A stretch of DNA of 29,988 nt from Lachnospiraceae bacterium UBA3772. Its GTDB lineage: Bacteria > Bacillota > Clostridia > Lachnospirales > Lachnospiraceae. The position numbers and the translations under genes were made by a program. The notes under the pieces were generated by a model that was not told the origin of the DNA, did not search any database, and saw only the letters and a list, made by a program, of their open reading frames with translations. Where the stretch lies: positions 1 through 29,988 of the forward strand of contig DFFQ01000135.1 in the NCBI GenBank assembly GCA_002371025.1. The letters are read 5' to 3'. Below are positions 7,202 to 16,678 of the stretch, in pieces (the first letter of the stretch is position 1; the number at the start of each line of letters is the position of its first letter).

Positions 7202-8260
7202 CTATTTCTTCTTTGGCTTATAAGGTGCTGTAGACTGCCCTATTATTAACTTTGCCGGGAATATCTTATGAACATGCTGAACCTCTTCTCCATCTTCTGC
7301 ATTAAGAAGAACAAGAAGCTGTTTAACTACCTCATCCACCATTCTCTGACAAGGCTGTTTCATAGTAGTAAGTGATGGATGATAGTATTTAGACATCTCA
7401 AGACCATCAAAAGATGCAAGAGAATAATCCTCTGGAATCTTAAGTCCTCTGTCTAACATTGCTTTACATGCGCCGTAAGCTGTGTTGTCTGAGATAACAT
7501 ATACAGCACTGAAGTCTACCCCGCTGTCCAGCATACTATTCATTACAGCATAACCATTTTCAGGTGTATGTTCAGGATAATTATCATCCATGTAGAAAAC
7601 GAGACTTTCATCCGGAGTGATACCCGCATCCTTTAAAGCCTTATAATAGCCCTGAAGTCTGTATCTTCCAATATTTCTATCTGTCTTCTTACCACCAATG
7701 ATAGCAATTCTCTTATGTCCCAGCTCTGTAAGATATTTAACTACCTTATAGCTTTCTAATTCGTCGTCAATGCCCACCTCCGTATAGGTGTTAGGATCTG
7801 CATCGCCGTCCATCTTGGCTGTGCAAAGAACATAAGGAACATTTATTCTCTTTAAATAATCTCTGGCTTTTTCATCGAAATACCCTCCAAAGAAAATGAC
7901 GCCGCAAAGCTTCTTTTCTTTTTCAGCCTCAATAGCCGCAAAGATCTCACTCTCATCCTCAGATACCTGAGTAAGCGAAAGTGTATAATTTTTCATCTGC
8001 TGACTATGTTCAAACATAGTATACATATCCTGGAAAAATGGATTAGATATACCTTTTACAATGATTGAAATAGTATTTGAATCTTTTTTCTTAAGGTTTC
8101 TTGCACTGTTATTAGGAATATATCCATACTCTTTTATAACCTTCTGGATTTTTTCCTTTGTTTCAGGGCTAATATCCCTATGATCATTAAGCGCTCTTGA
8201 AACCGTACTGATACTGTAGCCGCTAAGACGAGCTACATCCTTAATCGTAATCGAAGCCAT
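7202..8260 (-). CDS. LacI-family repressor, probable maltodextrin regulon regulator
   Basis: Transcription factor of 352 aa. The helix-turn-helix is at the very N-terminus (ITIKDVARLSGYSISTVSRA, residues 4-23), the hinge is NNSARNLKKKDS near 50-61, and a sugar-binding effector domain follows (IVKGISNPFFQDMY, IIGGKKTDRNIGRYRLQGYY, C-terminal KLIIGQS). The ATG at 8260 begins directly with the conserved LacI start MASITIKDVA. It lies downstream of malE-malF-malG-malQ in the same direction but is separated by a terminator and has its own promoter. That promoter is flanked by two GGTAACG operator strings, so it is probably autoregulated. Similar sites precede malE and malQ-glgP, which makes this the likely MalR-type regulator. 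The assignment rests on position and shared sites. Confidence 0.92.
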   Translation of the reverse strand: MASITIKDVARLSGYSISTVSRALNDHRDISPETKEKIQKVIKEYGYIPNNSARNLKKKDSNTISIIVKGISNPFFQDMYTMFEHSQQMKNYTLSLTQVSEDESEIFAAIEAEKEKKLCGVIFFGGYFDEKARDYLKRINVPYVLCTAKMDGDADPNTYTEVGIDDELESYKVVKYLTELGHKRIAIIGGKKTDRNIGRYRLQGYYKALKDAGITPDESLVFYMDDNYPEHTPENGYAVMNSMLDSGVDFSAVYVISDNTAYGACKAMLDRGLKIPEDYSLASFDGLEMSKYYHPSLTTMKQPCQRMVDEVVKQLLVLLNAEDGEEVQHVHKIFPAKLIIGQSTAPYKPKKK

Positions 8261-8315
8261 TACTTTACCCTTTTTTTATTTTTTCCCTATCTCATTTTTT
8301 GTGCAAAAATGCTAC

Positions 8316-8366
8316 AAAAAAACGTTACCGGAAATAATTATACGTTACCAATTTACAATCTGTCAA
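8316..8366 (-). promoter_or_regulatory. Promoter of maltodextrin LacI regulator with two operator-like sites
   Basis: TTGACA (8366-8361), an 18-bp spacer and a perfect TATAAT (8342-8337) on the minus strand. GGTAACG occurs inside the spacer (8349-8343) and again just past the -10 box (GGTAACGTT, 8329-8321). Both resemble the malE operator, consistent with negative autoregulation. Confidence 0.82.
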
Positions 8367-8399
8367 ATAAAAAAACAACCTGATATGTGGAATTTTATG

Positions 8400-8437
8400 A
8401 AAAAAATTGCGGATATAACCCAAAGGTATATCCGCAA
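8400..8437 (-). terminator. Rho-independent terminator of malEFGQ operon
   Basis: An 11-bp perfect stem TTGCGGATATA/TATATCCGCAA (8437-8407) with a 9-nt loop, followed on the minus strand by TTTTTTTCAT. It begins 5 bp after the malQ stop codon. Confidence 0.93.
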
Positions 8438-8441
8438 ATTA

Positions 8442-9953
8442 TTATGGTTTCTCTTCCAACTCGATTCTGCCGTATGTTTCAGCAAAATCTCTAATATATT
8501 TTGCATTTTTCTTAGTAAAGAATTTTTTATCAATTCTCCATACCCAGTTACCTCCCTGAGTTGAAGGAGTATTGATTCTTGCTTCTTTACCAAGCTTTAG
8601 ATAATCCTGCAATGGAATTATACAATACTTAGCAACACTCATCTGAAGTATTCTTATAAGTCCTTCCACGATGGAATTAACATCATCTGTTTCAATGCCA
8701 ATATATTTCTTTACCTTTGACAATTCACGTTTTGAAATACCCGAAACCCATTGAGCAAGTGTTTCATTATCATGAGTCCCTGTGTAAGCGGCGCAATTTT
8801 CAATATAATTATGTGGAAGATAAGCCACAGGCCCAGAAGAATCTCTTTCATCGAAAGCAAATTCTATTACTTTCATTCCAGGATAACCTGTATCTCTTAC
8901 CAGTTCTTTTACCGTCTCTGTCATATAGCCAAGATCCTCAGCGATGATCATCTTGTCATCCCCAAGTCTGTTTTTAATGGTATTAAAGAGATCAATACCC
9001 GGTCCCTTGACCCAGACACCATTAACTGCATTCTTATCTCCAGCAGGAATTGAATAATACTCATCAAATCCTCTGAAATGATCGATTCTTACGCCATCAT
9101 ACATGTTGTAGCAGGCCGCAAGTCTCTTGACCCACCAGTCATATCCTGTCTCACGATGGTAATCCCATCTGTATAAAGGGTTGCCCCAAAGCTGTCCCTC
9201 AGCTGCAAATCCGTCTGGAGGACATCCTGCAACTCTGGCAAAATTACCTTCATCATCCATCTGGAATAATTCCGGATTTGCCCAGGCATCTGATGAATCA
9301 GGTGATACATAAATAGGAATATCGCCAATGATCTTTACCCCCTGCTCATTAGCATATGCCTTAAGTTTGTACCACTGTTTAAAGAACAGGTACTGCACAA
9401 ACTGATAAAACTCAATATTGAAATATTCCTCTGTCTGGTAATATTCCATGGCATTTTTATGTCTGTAACGGATATCATCAGCCCATTTGCGCCATTCCAC
9501 ACCTTCAAACCTATCCTTTACAGCCATAAACAGAGAATAGTCCTTGAGCCAGTATGCCTGTTCATCCTGAAATCTACGGAATTCTAAATCCCCTTCTTTA
9601 TCATACCTGTCATATGCCTTTCTGAGTAAAGGCCATCTGTTTTTATAAAGTTTGTAATAATCAATAGATTTCTCATCATTTCCTAAATCTGCTGATTCAC
9701 ATTCTTTCTTGGTAAGTAAACCTTCTTCAATAAGAGCGGTAAGATCGATAAAATAAGGATTGCCCGCAAATGTTGAAAAACTCTGGTATGGTGAATCACC
9801 ATAGCCTGTAGGACCTAACGGAAGAATCTGCCAGTAACTCTGGCCACATTCCTTAAGGTAGTCCACAAAGTCGTAAGCCTCCTTTGAAAAACAGCCTATT
9901 CCGTATGGAGATGGCAGACTAAATATTGGGAAAAGTATTCCGCTTGTTCTCAT
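8442..9953 (-). CDS. malQ: 4-alpha-glucanotransferase (amylomaltase), copy 1
   Basis: GH77 enzyme of 503 aa that disproportionates maltodextrins in the cytoplasm, transferring glucan chains and releasing glucose. Family motifs are complete: N-terminal RTSGILFPIFSLPSPYGIG, SYWQILPLGPTGYGDSPYQS, nucleophile Asp291 in VRIDHFRG, acid/base Glu339 in IIAEDLG, and transition-state Asp395 in GTHDNETLAQW. It starts at an ATG with GGCAGGG about 9 nt upstream, 48 bp after malG, and ends just before a strong terminator, so it is the last gene of malE-malF-malG-malQ. A second, diverged copy lies at 16679-18241 in the glgP operon. The two are probably specialised for imported oligosaccharides and for storage or phosphorylase products respectively; that division is inference. 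Confidence 0.97.
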   Translation of the reverse strand: MRTSGILFPIFSLPSPYGIGCFSKEAYDFVDYLKECGQSYWQILPLGPTGYGDSPYQSFSTFAGNPYFIDLTALIEEGLLTKKECESADLGNDEKSIDYYKLYKNRWPLLRKAYDRYDKEGDLEFRRFQDEQAYWLKDYSLFMAVKDRFEGVEWRKWADDIRYRHKNAMEYYQTEEYFNIEFYQFVQYLFFKQWYKLKAYANEQGVKIIGDIPIYVSPDSSDAWANPELFQMDDEGNFARVAGCPPDGFAAEGQLWGNPLYRWDYHRETGYDWWVKRLAACYNMYDGVRIDHFRGFDEYYSIPAGDKNAVNGVWVKGPGIDLFNTIKNRLGDDKMIIAEDLGYMTETVKELVRDTGYPGMKVIEFAFDERDSSGPVAYLPHNYIENCAAYTGTHDNETLAQWVSGISKRELSKVKKYIGIETDDVNSIVEGLIRILQMSVAKYCIIPLQDYLKLGKEARINTPSTQGGNWVWRIDKKFFTKKNAKYIRDFAETYGRIELEEKP

Positions 9954-10001
9954 TCTTTTTTTCCCTGCCTTTCTTTAAAAATCATATCGTAATTATAACA
10001 T

Positions 10002-10913
10002 TTAACCTTTTACAGCACCAGTCAGCACACCTTCTATAATGTATTTCTGACCTGCTATGTAAAAAATAACTATTGGTAAAATTGCAAGTACAAGTGCAGC
10101 CATCATAGCCCCCCAGTCCAGCTGCCCATGGCTCTGTTTCAAAAACTGAATAGCAATTGGGATTGTCCTGTATTTATTGATATTAAGTACCAGACATGGA
10201 AGGAGATAATCGTTCCACACCCACATTGCCTGAAGTATAGCAACAGTAACAGTTGTTGGTTTCATCATTGGGAAAACTACAAGGAAATATGTCTGTAATG
10301 GGTTACATCCATCTATAAGTGCAGCTTCCTCTATTTCTACAGGAATAGCTTTTACAAATCCCGTAAACATAAAGACGCACGTACTGGCTCCGAATCCCAG
10401 ATATACGATAACTATACCCAAAGGATTACCAAGATGAAGCATATTTGCAAACTTTGATAAAGTAAACATTACCATCTGGAATGGAACTACCATAGCAAAT
10501 ATACATAAATAATATATCATCATTGTGACTTTACCGTGTACTCTTACAATAAACCATGCACACATTGATGTACAAAGTATGATAAGAATTACAGAAGCAA
10601 CCGTTATAAATAAAGAGTATCCAAATGCCTTAAAGAAATCTGTTTTCTTAAGAGCATTTTTATAATTGAGAAGTCCAACCATTACTCTGTTTATCCCAGC
10701 TTTCCATGCACTAAAGCCATCTGACATTTTCTTAGTACTTATTCCATATGGATTAGAGAAAATATATGCTTTTCTCTTAAATGAATTAAGTGCCACAAGA
10801 AACATTGGAAGAAGCCATACAATTGATAAAACCGTGAAAAAGAGAGTAAGAAGAGTCGCATGTTTTGACTGTCTTACAGTAGAAACTTCACTTTCTTTAT
10901 TTTTCTTTGCCAT
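10002..10913 (-). CDS. malG: Maltodextrin ABC transporter permease MalG
   Basis: Membrane permease of 303 aa. A hydrophobic segment after a charged N-terminus (TLLTLFFTVLSIVWLLPMFL) is followed by the six-segment BPD_transp_1 core. The EAA loop (IEEAALIDGCNPLQTYFLVV) docks with the ATPase near residues 198-217. The C-terminal IIEGVLTGAVKG is the classic MalG ending. The gene starts 2 bp after the malF stop and probably depends on coupled translation. No ATPase gene is linked, so an MsmX-type shared ATPase is expected elsewhere in the genome. Confidence 0.95.
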   Translation of the reverse strand: MAKKNKESEVSTVRQSKHATLLTLFFTVLSIVWLLPMFLVALNSFKRKAYIFSNPYGISTKKMSDGFSAWKAGINRVMVGLLNYKNALKKTDFFKAFGYSLFITVASVILIILCTSMCAWFIVRVHGKVTMMIYYLCIFAMVVPFQMVMFTLSKFANMLHLGNPLGIVIVYLGFGASTCVFMFTGFVKAIPVEIEEAALIDGCNPLQTYFLVVFPMMKPTTVTVAILQAMWVWNDYLLPCLVLNINKYRTIPIAIQFLKQSHGQLDWGAMMAALVLAILPIVIFYIAGQKYIIEGVLTGAVKG

Positions 10914-10915
10914 TT

Positions 10916-11770
10916 CTACTGCACCTCCCTGCTTCTTGATATCTTATTCTGAACGATTGAAATTACAGCAACTAAAAGGAAGAAGATAACAGCCTTCGCC
11001 TGTCCTACTCCCTGCCATCCTGTAGTTCCATACATAGTGTCATAAATATTCAGTGCAAGTAACTGAGACATTTTACCAGGATTACCACCTGTAAGAGCTA
11101 AGTTCTGATCAAAGAGTTTAAATCCATTTGTCATTGTAAGGAATGAGCAAACAGTTATTGTTGGTGCAAGCATTGGAAGAATGATCTTAAATAACATGCT
11201 CTTTCCTGTAGCCCCGTCGATCTTTGCAGCTTCTAATACATCACCTGAAATGCTCTGAATACCTGCTACATAGATGATCATCATATAACCAATCTGCTGC
11301 CAGCATACAACGATAACAAGTCCCCAGAAAGCATGCCACTGAGTTGAAACAATGGTCTGTGAATACTTCTGAAGAAATGAATTAAAAATCATCAGCCAAA
11401 CGTAACTAAGTACGATACCACCGATAAGGTTTGGAAGGAAGAACACTGTTCTGAAAAGTGAAGTTCCTTTAATTCCCTTTGTAAGGCACCAAGCAATCGC
11501 AAATGCAACTACATTGATGATAAGCATTGTAACTACTGTAAATAAAGTGGTATACCAGAGTGAGTGAAGGAATGTTTTATCCACTTCTCCATTAACCACG
11601 AAAATTCTTGTATAATTCTTAAATCCTACCCACTTCCAGTCAACAACTGTTGTAAATTTACAGAATGAAAGGAAAATACCATAAACAAATGGAATCAGAA
11701 ATCCAATTGTAAATGCGGCCATGGTTGGTAGAACAAAAAGCGGCCAATATCTTTTAATTGATTTTTCCAT
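10916..11770 (-). CDS. malF: Maltodextrin ABC transporter permease MalF
   Basis: Membrane permease of 284 aa, the short MalF type with six membrane segments; it is clearly shorter than the permease at the left edge of the window. It begins MEKSIKRYWPLFVLPTMAAF, with GGAG 7 nt upstream of the ATG at 11770; the frame is open further upstream, but that part overlaps the attenuator hairpin. The EAA loop LEAAKIDGATGKSMLFKIIL lies near residues 180-200. It pairs with MalG encoded just downstream and receives sugar from the lipoprotein encoded upstream. Confidence 0.95.
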   Translation of the reverse strand: MEKSIKRYWPLFVLPTMAAFTIGFLIPFVYGIFLSFCKFTTVVDWKWVGFKNYTRIFVVNGEVDKTFLHSLWYTTLFTVVTMLIINVVAFAIAWCLTKGIKGTSLFRTVFFLPNLIGGIVLSYVWLMIFNSFLQKYSQTIVSTQWHAFWGLVIVVCWQQIGYMMIIYVAGIQSISGDVLEAAKIDGATGKSMLFKIILPMLAPTITVCSFLTMTNGFKLFDQNLALTGGNPGKMSQLLALNIYDTMYGTTGWQGVGQAKAVIFFLLVAVISIVQNKISRSREVQ

Positions 11771-11794
11771 CAATTGCTCCTTTTTTTTAAAAAT

Positions 11795-11816
11795 AGGGTG
11801 GAACTGAGCCCACCCT
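11795..11816 (-). terminator. Attenuator hairpin between malE and malF
   Basis: AGGGTGG and CCACCCT form a 7-bp stem with an 8-nt loop, followed on the minus strand by ATTTTTAAAA. It lies between the malE stop (11845) and the malF start (11770), in the same place as the hairpin of the first importer. It is a likely means of making more binding protein than permease. Confidence 0.75.
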
Positions 11817-11844
11817 AACCATTTCATATAAATCAGTTTATTAA

Positions 11845-13290
11845 TTACTTAGCTGCTTCTTCAGCAAGTTTCCACTGTTTAGCCCAACCATCAACAAATG
11901 CTGTCTGAACCGCTGCCCAATCTCCTGAACCTTCTGTATAAGCTGTAAGTGCTGTAACAACATCTGCTCTCCAGTCATCTACGTTTGGTGTAGCGTTGAA
12001 TGACCAAGCAACTGATGTCTTACCTGCATCCATATACTTCTGAGCATCCTGTGAGAATGCATTTGATGGAGCATATTCACCTGTAAATGTATCAAATGGA
12101 GCTGAGAGACCCATCTTATTTGTTACTGCATCACGACCTTCATCTGATGTGATAACCCATGAAAGGAAATCAAGTGTAGCCTGAATGTTCTCTTCTGAAG
12201 CCTGGCTGTTAACTGCCCAATAGTTCTCTGTACCAACGCAAAGTCCCTGATTAGCATCATCAACTCCGCCGTAGATTGGCATCATACCAAGATCTTCTGC
12301 CTGTACAAGGTAACCATTCTCTTCATTTGTGAGAGGAGCATACTCCCAGTTACCATTCTGATAGAATACAGCCTGTTCCATACCAAACTCTGTCTCAGCA
12401 TTGTATGTACCTGATGTAAGAGTCTTAGGATCAGCTGCTGATGTTGAAACGTAAAGATCCCACATATTCTTGAAGCTATCAAGATACTTACCTGTAATCT
12501 CACCCTGACCTGCGATAAGATCGCATCCTGCATCCTTGAATTCATAGTAAAGAGGAATGCATGAAAGGTGTCCTGAGAATCTCCATGATGAACCACCATC
12601 AAGACCTGATGAAGCAAATGCTTCTGTGAGTTCATAACCATACTTCTCATTCATCTCATCAACTCTCTTGTTGATGTCTTCTGCAACAGCCTTTAATTTC
12701 TCAAAGCTGTCGATTTCATCTGCTGACTTAACAACCGCATTGTCTAATTTGCAGTAATCAGCAATGATCTTCTTGTTGTAAATGATACCAAATGCTTCGT
12801 AGCAGTTAGCAACACCTGCAACCTTTCCATCGAAGTTGATAGAAAGTGACTTATCTGAAAGGTGATTATAGATATCTGAATCTTTTAAATCGTATGTATA
12901 ATCATTCCATGTCTGAGCTGCTGTTGTATTACCAATGTTAAAGATTGTTGGTGCATCAGCGCCCTTTGCCATTTCAGACTGAAGAGTTGTTGAATACTGA
13001 CCTTCAGCTGCTGTAAGTACTGTTACATCAACACCTGTCTGATCCTTGTATGTCTTTGCAAGGTCCTGCCATACTTCATCTGTTTCAGGCTTAAAGTTAA
13101 GCATGTAAACTGATCCCTTACCAGATGATGCCTTGTCATCTTTCTTATCTGTATCAGTTGATGATGAATTCTGATCCTGCTTTGCTGGTGCTGCAGTTGT
13201 TCCCTCTTCTTTTGAACCACAACCAGCAATCATTGTAGCTGACATAGCAAGTGCCATTGTTAAAGCTGCTGCCTTCTTAAATTTTCTCAT
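11845..13290 (-). CDS. malE: Maltodextrin-binding lipoprotein MalE
   Basis: Extracellular receptor of 481 aa for maltodextrins. The signal peptide RKFKKAAALTMALAMSATM ends in the lipobox IAGC and is followed by a Ser/Thr/Asp-rich linker to about residue 55. The mature domain is a type-1 solute-binding fold (SVYMLNFKPETDEVWQDLAK, PTIFNIGNTTAAQTWNDY, MEQAVFYQNGNWEYA). The ATG at 13290 is chosen because AAAGGAG precedes it; an upstream in-frame start at 13404 lies within the promoter. It is the first gene of malE-malF-malG-malQ. It resembles the binding protein at 1333-2658 only at family level, so the two importers should differ in substrate. Confidence 0.93.
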   Translation of the reverse strand: MRKFKKAAALTMALAMSATMIAGCGSKEEGTTAAPAKQDQNSSSTDTDKKDDKASSGKGSVYMLNFKPETDEVWQDLAKTYKDQTGVDVTVLTAAEGQYSTTLQSEMAKGADAPTIFNIGNTTAAQTWNDYTYDLKDSDIYNHLSDKSLSINFDGKVAGVANCYEAFGIIYNKKIIADYCKLDNAVVKSADEIDSFEKLKAVAEDINKRVDEMNEKYGYELTEAFASSGLDGGSSWRFSGHLSCIPLYYEFKDAGCDLIAGQGEITGKYLDSFKNMWDLYVSTSAADPKTLTSGTYNAETEFGMEQAVFYQNGNWEYAPLTNEENGYLVQAEDLGMMPIYGGVDDANQGLCVGTENYWAVNSQASEENIQATLDFLSWVITSDEGRDAVTNKMGLSAPFDTFTGEYAPSNAFSQDAQKYMDAGKTSVAWSFNATPNVDDWRADVVTALTAYTEGSGDWAAVQTAFVDGWAKQWKLAEEAAK

Positions 13291-13330
13291 TTTTTTACCC
13301 GCTCCTTTTAATATAATGAACTTTTGGTAT

Positions 13331-13374
13331 CGAAACCGGAATTGTTTTCGTGTAACGATTTCGGTAACGTTTCC
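13331..13374. promoter_or_regulatory. Operator cluster at malE promoter
   Basis: GGTAACGTTTCC at 13363-13374 is a near-palindromic LacI-type site directly downstream of the -10 box. TGTAACGATTTC (13351-13362) and the imperfect palindrome CGAAACCGGAATTGTTTTCG (13331-13350) follow. Several adjacent sites suggest cooperative repression of malEFGQ by the LacI regulator at 7202-8260. Confidence 0.7.
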
Positions 13375-13385
13375 AACTAATTCCG

Positions 13386-13414
13386 ATGTTAGCACTTTAC
13401 ACATATGATTTCAA
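13386..13414 (-). promoter_or_regulatory. Sigma-A promoter of malEFGQ operon
   Basis: TTGAAA (13414-13409), a 17-bp spacer and TAACAT (13391-13386) on the minus strand. The predicted start site falls at the edge of the GGTAACGTTTCC operator. Confidence 0.78.
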
Positions 13415-13485
13415 CATCCATTTTTCACATTTTCACACATTTGTCATGTATCTACAATTTTTTCGCTTTTCACCAGTGCATCATG

Positions 13486-13521
13486 CACAAAAAATGGCTC
13501 CCGTTTTCCGGGAACCATTTT
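13486..13521 (-). terminator. Rho-independent terminator of DUF624 gene
   Basis: AAAATGGTTCCCGG and CCGGGAGCCATTTT-like arms around a short AAAA loop, then TTGTGC on the minus strand, with the stem running into a T6 tract. It is 55 bp past the DUF624 stop and insulates the malE promoter. The 13-nt palindrome GTGCATCATGCAC (13476-13488) abuts it. Confidence 0.85.
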
Positions 13522-13575
13522 AATGTGTCGCATATTTTTGTACAAATCTTCTAAATTGTCAAATCCACTGTTTTT

Positions 13576-14229
13576 CTATGCTTCATCGTCTTTTGGGAGA
13601 TATTCTTTAACCGCAAACCTGAATAAGATCACATTTATATATGCAGGACCTGCAAATCCCAGCATGATATAAAGCACAAAAGTCTTCACGAAAAACTGCT
13701 GATCATATAAAAAGATTAAAAGTGGAATTAAAGTTATAATTCCCATAGGCAGGGCAATATAAAATCTTCTTACTCCTAAAAGAAGACTATTTTTAAGATT
13801 TTGTTTTACGGAATTTTCAAATGTTGCCATTAACGGCATGAAGAACGAAAACAAAATAATATAAAGTATAACAAACGCTATACCAATTATCCTTATTATT
13901 TCCTTACTCCCGCTATAATCATCACTCTTTATAAGATTATAAAAAATCAGAAGATCCATCGCTACCACTGCAGCAAAGAAAAGAACCACCAAGCCTGCTA
14001 TTAAATTTTTCTTAAAACCATCTTTAAATTCTTTAAAATATTTACGTATAAGCTTCGAGTCTTCCCCTTTATAAACTTTTGTAAGAGTATAGTAGGCCGC
14101 TTCTGTGGCAGGGCCAAGTGTCACCACCGGAATTATAGTTATAAGCCAAAGGATATTTATTATAACTATATCTGCCAGAGTACACAGGAACTTATAAAGA
14201 GGTCCATCCATTGAAAATATCTGTAACAT
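13576..14229 (-). CDS. DUF624 (YesL-like) membrane protein
   Basis: Integral membrane protein of 217 aa of the YesL/DUF624 family, whose biochemical role is unknown; members usually sit next to sugar ABC importers and glycoside hydrolases. Hydrophobic segments are near residues 17-38 (LADIVIINILWLITIIPVVT), 78-98, 108-128, 150-170 and 185-205. The conserved GPATEAAYYTLTKVYKGED follows the first segment, and the charged KYFKEFKDGFKKN precedes the second. It starts at an ATG with AAAGGAG 6 nt upstream. It lies between the glgP terminator and its own terminator, so it may be transcribed alone, but I see no clear promoter in the short upstream gap. A helper role in maltodextrin transport is only a guess from context. 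Confidence 0.88.
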   Translation of the reverse strand: MLQIFSMDGPLYKFLCTLADIVIINILWLITIIPVVTLGPATEAAYYTLTKVYKGEDSKLIRKYFKEFKDGFKKNLIAGLVVLFFAAVVAMDLLIFYNLIKSDDYSGSKEIIRIIGIAFVILYIILFSFFMPLMATFENSVKQNLKNSLLLGVRRFYIALPMGIITLIPLLIFLYDQQFFVKTFVLYIMLGFAGPAYINVILFRFAVKEYLPKDDEA

Positions 14230-14302
14230 ATTAACTCCTTTTAGATCATCTGACCCGCCAGCCAGTTGATGGATAAAAATATACGTGCCGCTAAGCGCAC
14301 TA

Positions 14303-14334
14303 TATAAAAAGTGTGGCCCTTTCGGACCACACTT
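14303..14334 (-). terminator. Rho-independent terminator of malQ-glgP operon
   Basis: AAGTGTGGTCC and GGGCCACACTT form an ~11-bp stem closed by a GAAA tetraloop, followed by TTTATATA on the minus strand, 42 bp past the glgP stop. Confidence 0.92.
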
Positions 14335-14375
14335 ATAGTAACATATTTTAGCCTGTTGTACGTATTATTTTGTAA

Positions 14376-16631
14376 TTATGATAACTTCCAGATATCTCTA
14401 TTGTATTCTTCAATAGTTCTATCTGATGAGAAGAAACCAGCCTTAGCGATATTTACAAGCATCTTACGAGCCCATCCAAGGCGGTCCTCATAATCCTTAT
14501 ATGCCCTTTCCTTTGTTGCGAAATAATCATCAACATCAGGGAATGTCATGAACCAGTCTTTGTTAAGGAGTTCGTTATAAAGTCTCTGTAAGTTCTCCTT
14601 ATTACCGATCTTCATCATTTCTTTTCCTACGATGAAGTCTACAGCTTCCTTGATAACAGGATTCTTCTTGTAGTAATCCTTTGATACATAAGATGCATCA
14701 GCATATCTCTTGATAACTGTATCTGAATCTTCACCGAAGATATAGATGTTATCTTCTCCAACGAACTGAGCAATTTCAACGTTTGCTCCATCCATTGTAC
14801 CAACTGTGATGGCACCATTTAACATGAACTTCATGTTACCTGTTCCTGAAGCTTCCTTAGAAGCAAGTGAGATCTGTTCTGAGATATCAGCAGCTGGGAT
14901 AACCTTCTCAGCCTTTGATACGTTGTAGTTCTCAACCATAACAACTCTGAAGTAAGGAGCTACATCTGGATCATTTGCTGTAAGTTCCTGAAGGCAAAGG
15001 ATAAGGTGAATGATATCCTTAGCGATTGTATAAGCTGGGGCAGCCTTAGCTCCGAAAAGCATTGTGATAGGAGTTGTTGGCTTCTTTCCTGCCTTGATCT
15101 CTAAATATTTATGAATAGCATAGAGGCAGTTAAGCTGCTGTCTCTTATACTCATGAAGTCTCTTAACCTGAACGTCGAAGATAGAATTCTCATTTAATTC
15201 CATTCCGTCTGTTCTCTTAAGGAAGTTCTTTAAGATCTTCTTATTTTCAGCCTTTACTGAAAGGAGATCATAAAGTGTCTTTTCATCATCGATATACTCA
15301 AGAAGATTCTCAAGCTCTGTAGCATCATTCTTAAATCCTGTTCCGATATGTGCTTCGATGAACTTTGTAAGATCATGATCACAGTGAAGGAGCCATCTAC
15401 GGAATGTGATACCATTTGTCTTGTTGTTAAACTTCTCTGGATATAACTTATAGAACTTGTTTAATTCTGTGTTCTTTAAGATTTCTGTATGAAGGTAAGC
15501 AACACCATTTACGCTGTGACCAAAATGGATGTCCATATGAGCCATGTGTACTCTTTCGTCTTCATCAATGATCGCTACTGATGGATCATCGAACTTCTTA
15601 ACAACAATGTCATTAAGCTTCTTGATGATAGGAACGATAGCTGGAGCAACCTTTTCAATGAACTTGATAGGCCATTTCTCAAGAGCCTCTGCAAGGATTG
15701 TATGGTTAGTATATGCACATGTATTTGTTACGATCTCAACAGCCTCTTCGAACTTGATTCCTTCCTTGTCAAGGAGTCTGATAAGTTCAGGAATTACCAT
15801 TGATGGATGTGTATCATTGATCTGAACAGCAACATAATCTGCAAGGTCATGTAAGTTAGAACCTCTTTCCTTAGCTTCAGCAATGATGAACTGTGCAGCA
15901 TTTGATACCATGAAGTACTGCTGATATACACGAAGAAGATTTCCTGCTTCATCACTGTCATCTGGATAAAGGAAAAGTGTAAGGTTCTTCTTAATTGCTT
16001 CCTTATCGAATGAGATTGAATCCTTCTTTACGATGCTTTCATCTACTGAATCAATATCGAAAAGGTGAAGTTCATTTGTTCTGTTTTCATAACCTGTTAC
16101 AGCGATATCATAAAGAGTTGACTTTACCTTGAAATCGCCGAATTCAACTGTGTAATTTTCTTTTCTCTTTGTAAGCCAGCTATGATCATCGATCCATGGA
16201 TTGATTGTTTCCTTCTGAAGATTCTTCTCGAATACCTGCTTAAAAAGTCCAAGGTGGTAGTTAAGTCCGATACCATCACCGTTAAGACCAAGTGTTGCAA
16301 TAGAATCAAGGAAGCAAGCTGCAAGTCTTCCAAGACCACCATTACCAAGTGATGGCTCCTGCTCAACCTCTTCAATAAGAGTAATTGACTTACCGTTAGC
16401 GCTAAGCTCATTTGCTATTGCATCATAAATTCCAAGATTAATAAGGTTATTGCTAAGAAGCTTACCAATAAGGAACTCAGCTGAGATGTAATAAAGCTTC
16501 TTCTTACCATTTGTACTAACACGCTTCTCTGCTTTTTCCTTTGTGAGAAGAAGAAGAGCTGCATAGATTTCTTCGTCAGTACATTCAGCGATTGTCTTGT
16601 TGAAATGTTTCTTTAAGTAATTCTCTAACAT
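14376..16631 (-). CDS. glgP: Glycogen/alpha-glucan phosphorylase
   Basis: PLP-dependent GT35 enzyme of 751 aa that removes terminal glucose from alpha-1,4-glucans as glucose-1-phosphate. The N-terminus shows the family pattern ([40 protein letters not shown]). The phosphate/PLP region near the C-terminus is intact: [19 protein letters not shown] with the PLP lysine at about residue 601, followed by [10 protein letters not shown]. At ~750 aa it is shorter than the ~810-aa E. coli enzymes, as in clostridial homologues that lack part of the regulatory N-terminus. It starts at an ATG with GGGAG 7 nt upstream, 47 bp after malQ copy 2, so the two form an operon. Together they turn maltodextrin or glycogen into phosphorylated glucose without spending ATP. 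Confidence 0.97.
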   Translation of the reverse strand: MLENYLKKHFNKTIAECTDEEIYAALLLLTKEKAEKRVSTNGKKKLYYISAEFLIGKLLSNNLINLGIYDAIANELSANGKSITLIEEVEQEPSLGNGGLGRLAACFLDSIATLGLNGDGIGLNYHLGLFKQVFEKNLQKETINPWIDDHSWLTKRKENYTVEFGDFKVKSTLYDIAVTGYENRTNELHLFDIDSVDESIVKKDSISFDKEAIKKNLTLFLYPDDSDEAGNLLRVYQQYFMVSNAAQFIIAEAKERGSNLHDLADYVAVQINDTHPSMVIPELIRLLDKEGIKFEEAVEIVTNTCAYTNHTILAEALEKWPIKFIEKVAPAIVPIIKKLNDIVVKKFDDPSVAIIDEDERVHMAHMDIHFGHSVNGVAYLHTEILKNTELNKFYKLYPEKFNNKTNGITFRRWLLHCDHDLTKFIEAHIGTGFKNDATELENLLEYIDDEKTLYDLLSVKAENKKILKNFLKRTDGMELNENSIFDVQVKRLHEYKRQQLNCLYAIHKYLEIKAGKKPTTPITMLFGAKAAPAYTIAKDIIHLILCLQELTANDPDVAPYFRVVMVENYNVSKAEKVIPAADISEQISLASKEASGTGNMKFMLNGAITVGTMDGANVEIAQFVGEDNIYIFGEDSDTVIKRYADASYVSKDYYKKNPVIKEAVDFIVGKEMMKIGNKENLQRLYNELLNKDWFMTFPDVDDYFATKERAYKDYEDRLGWARKMLVNIAKAGFFSSDRTIEEYNRDIWKLS

Positions 16632-16678
16632 TATCCAAACTCCCTTTTATATAATATTTCTAGCCCTAAATCAGCCGC

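Noticed and set aside
6945..7223. Open frame of 92 codons on the + strand across the repeat nest
   Set aside because: No ribosome binding site, the peptide is a by-product of the DNA palindrome and tandem repeat (recurring FGVRSP-like strings), and it runs into the 3' end of the LacI gene.
13476..13488. Palindrome GTGCATCATGCAC as a separate operator
   Set aside because: A striking perfect palindrome, but it abuts the DUF624 terminator, lies upstream of the malE -35 box and occurs once here. There is too little to assign a function.
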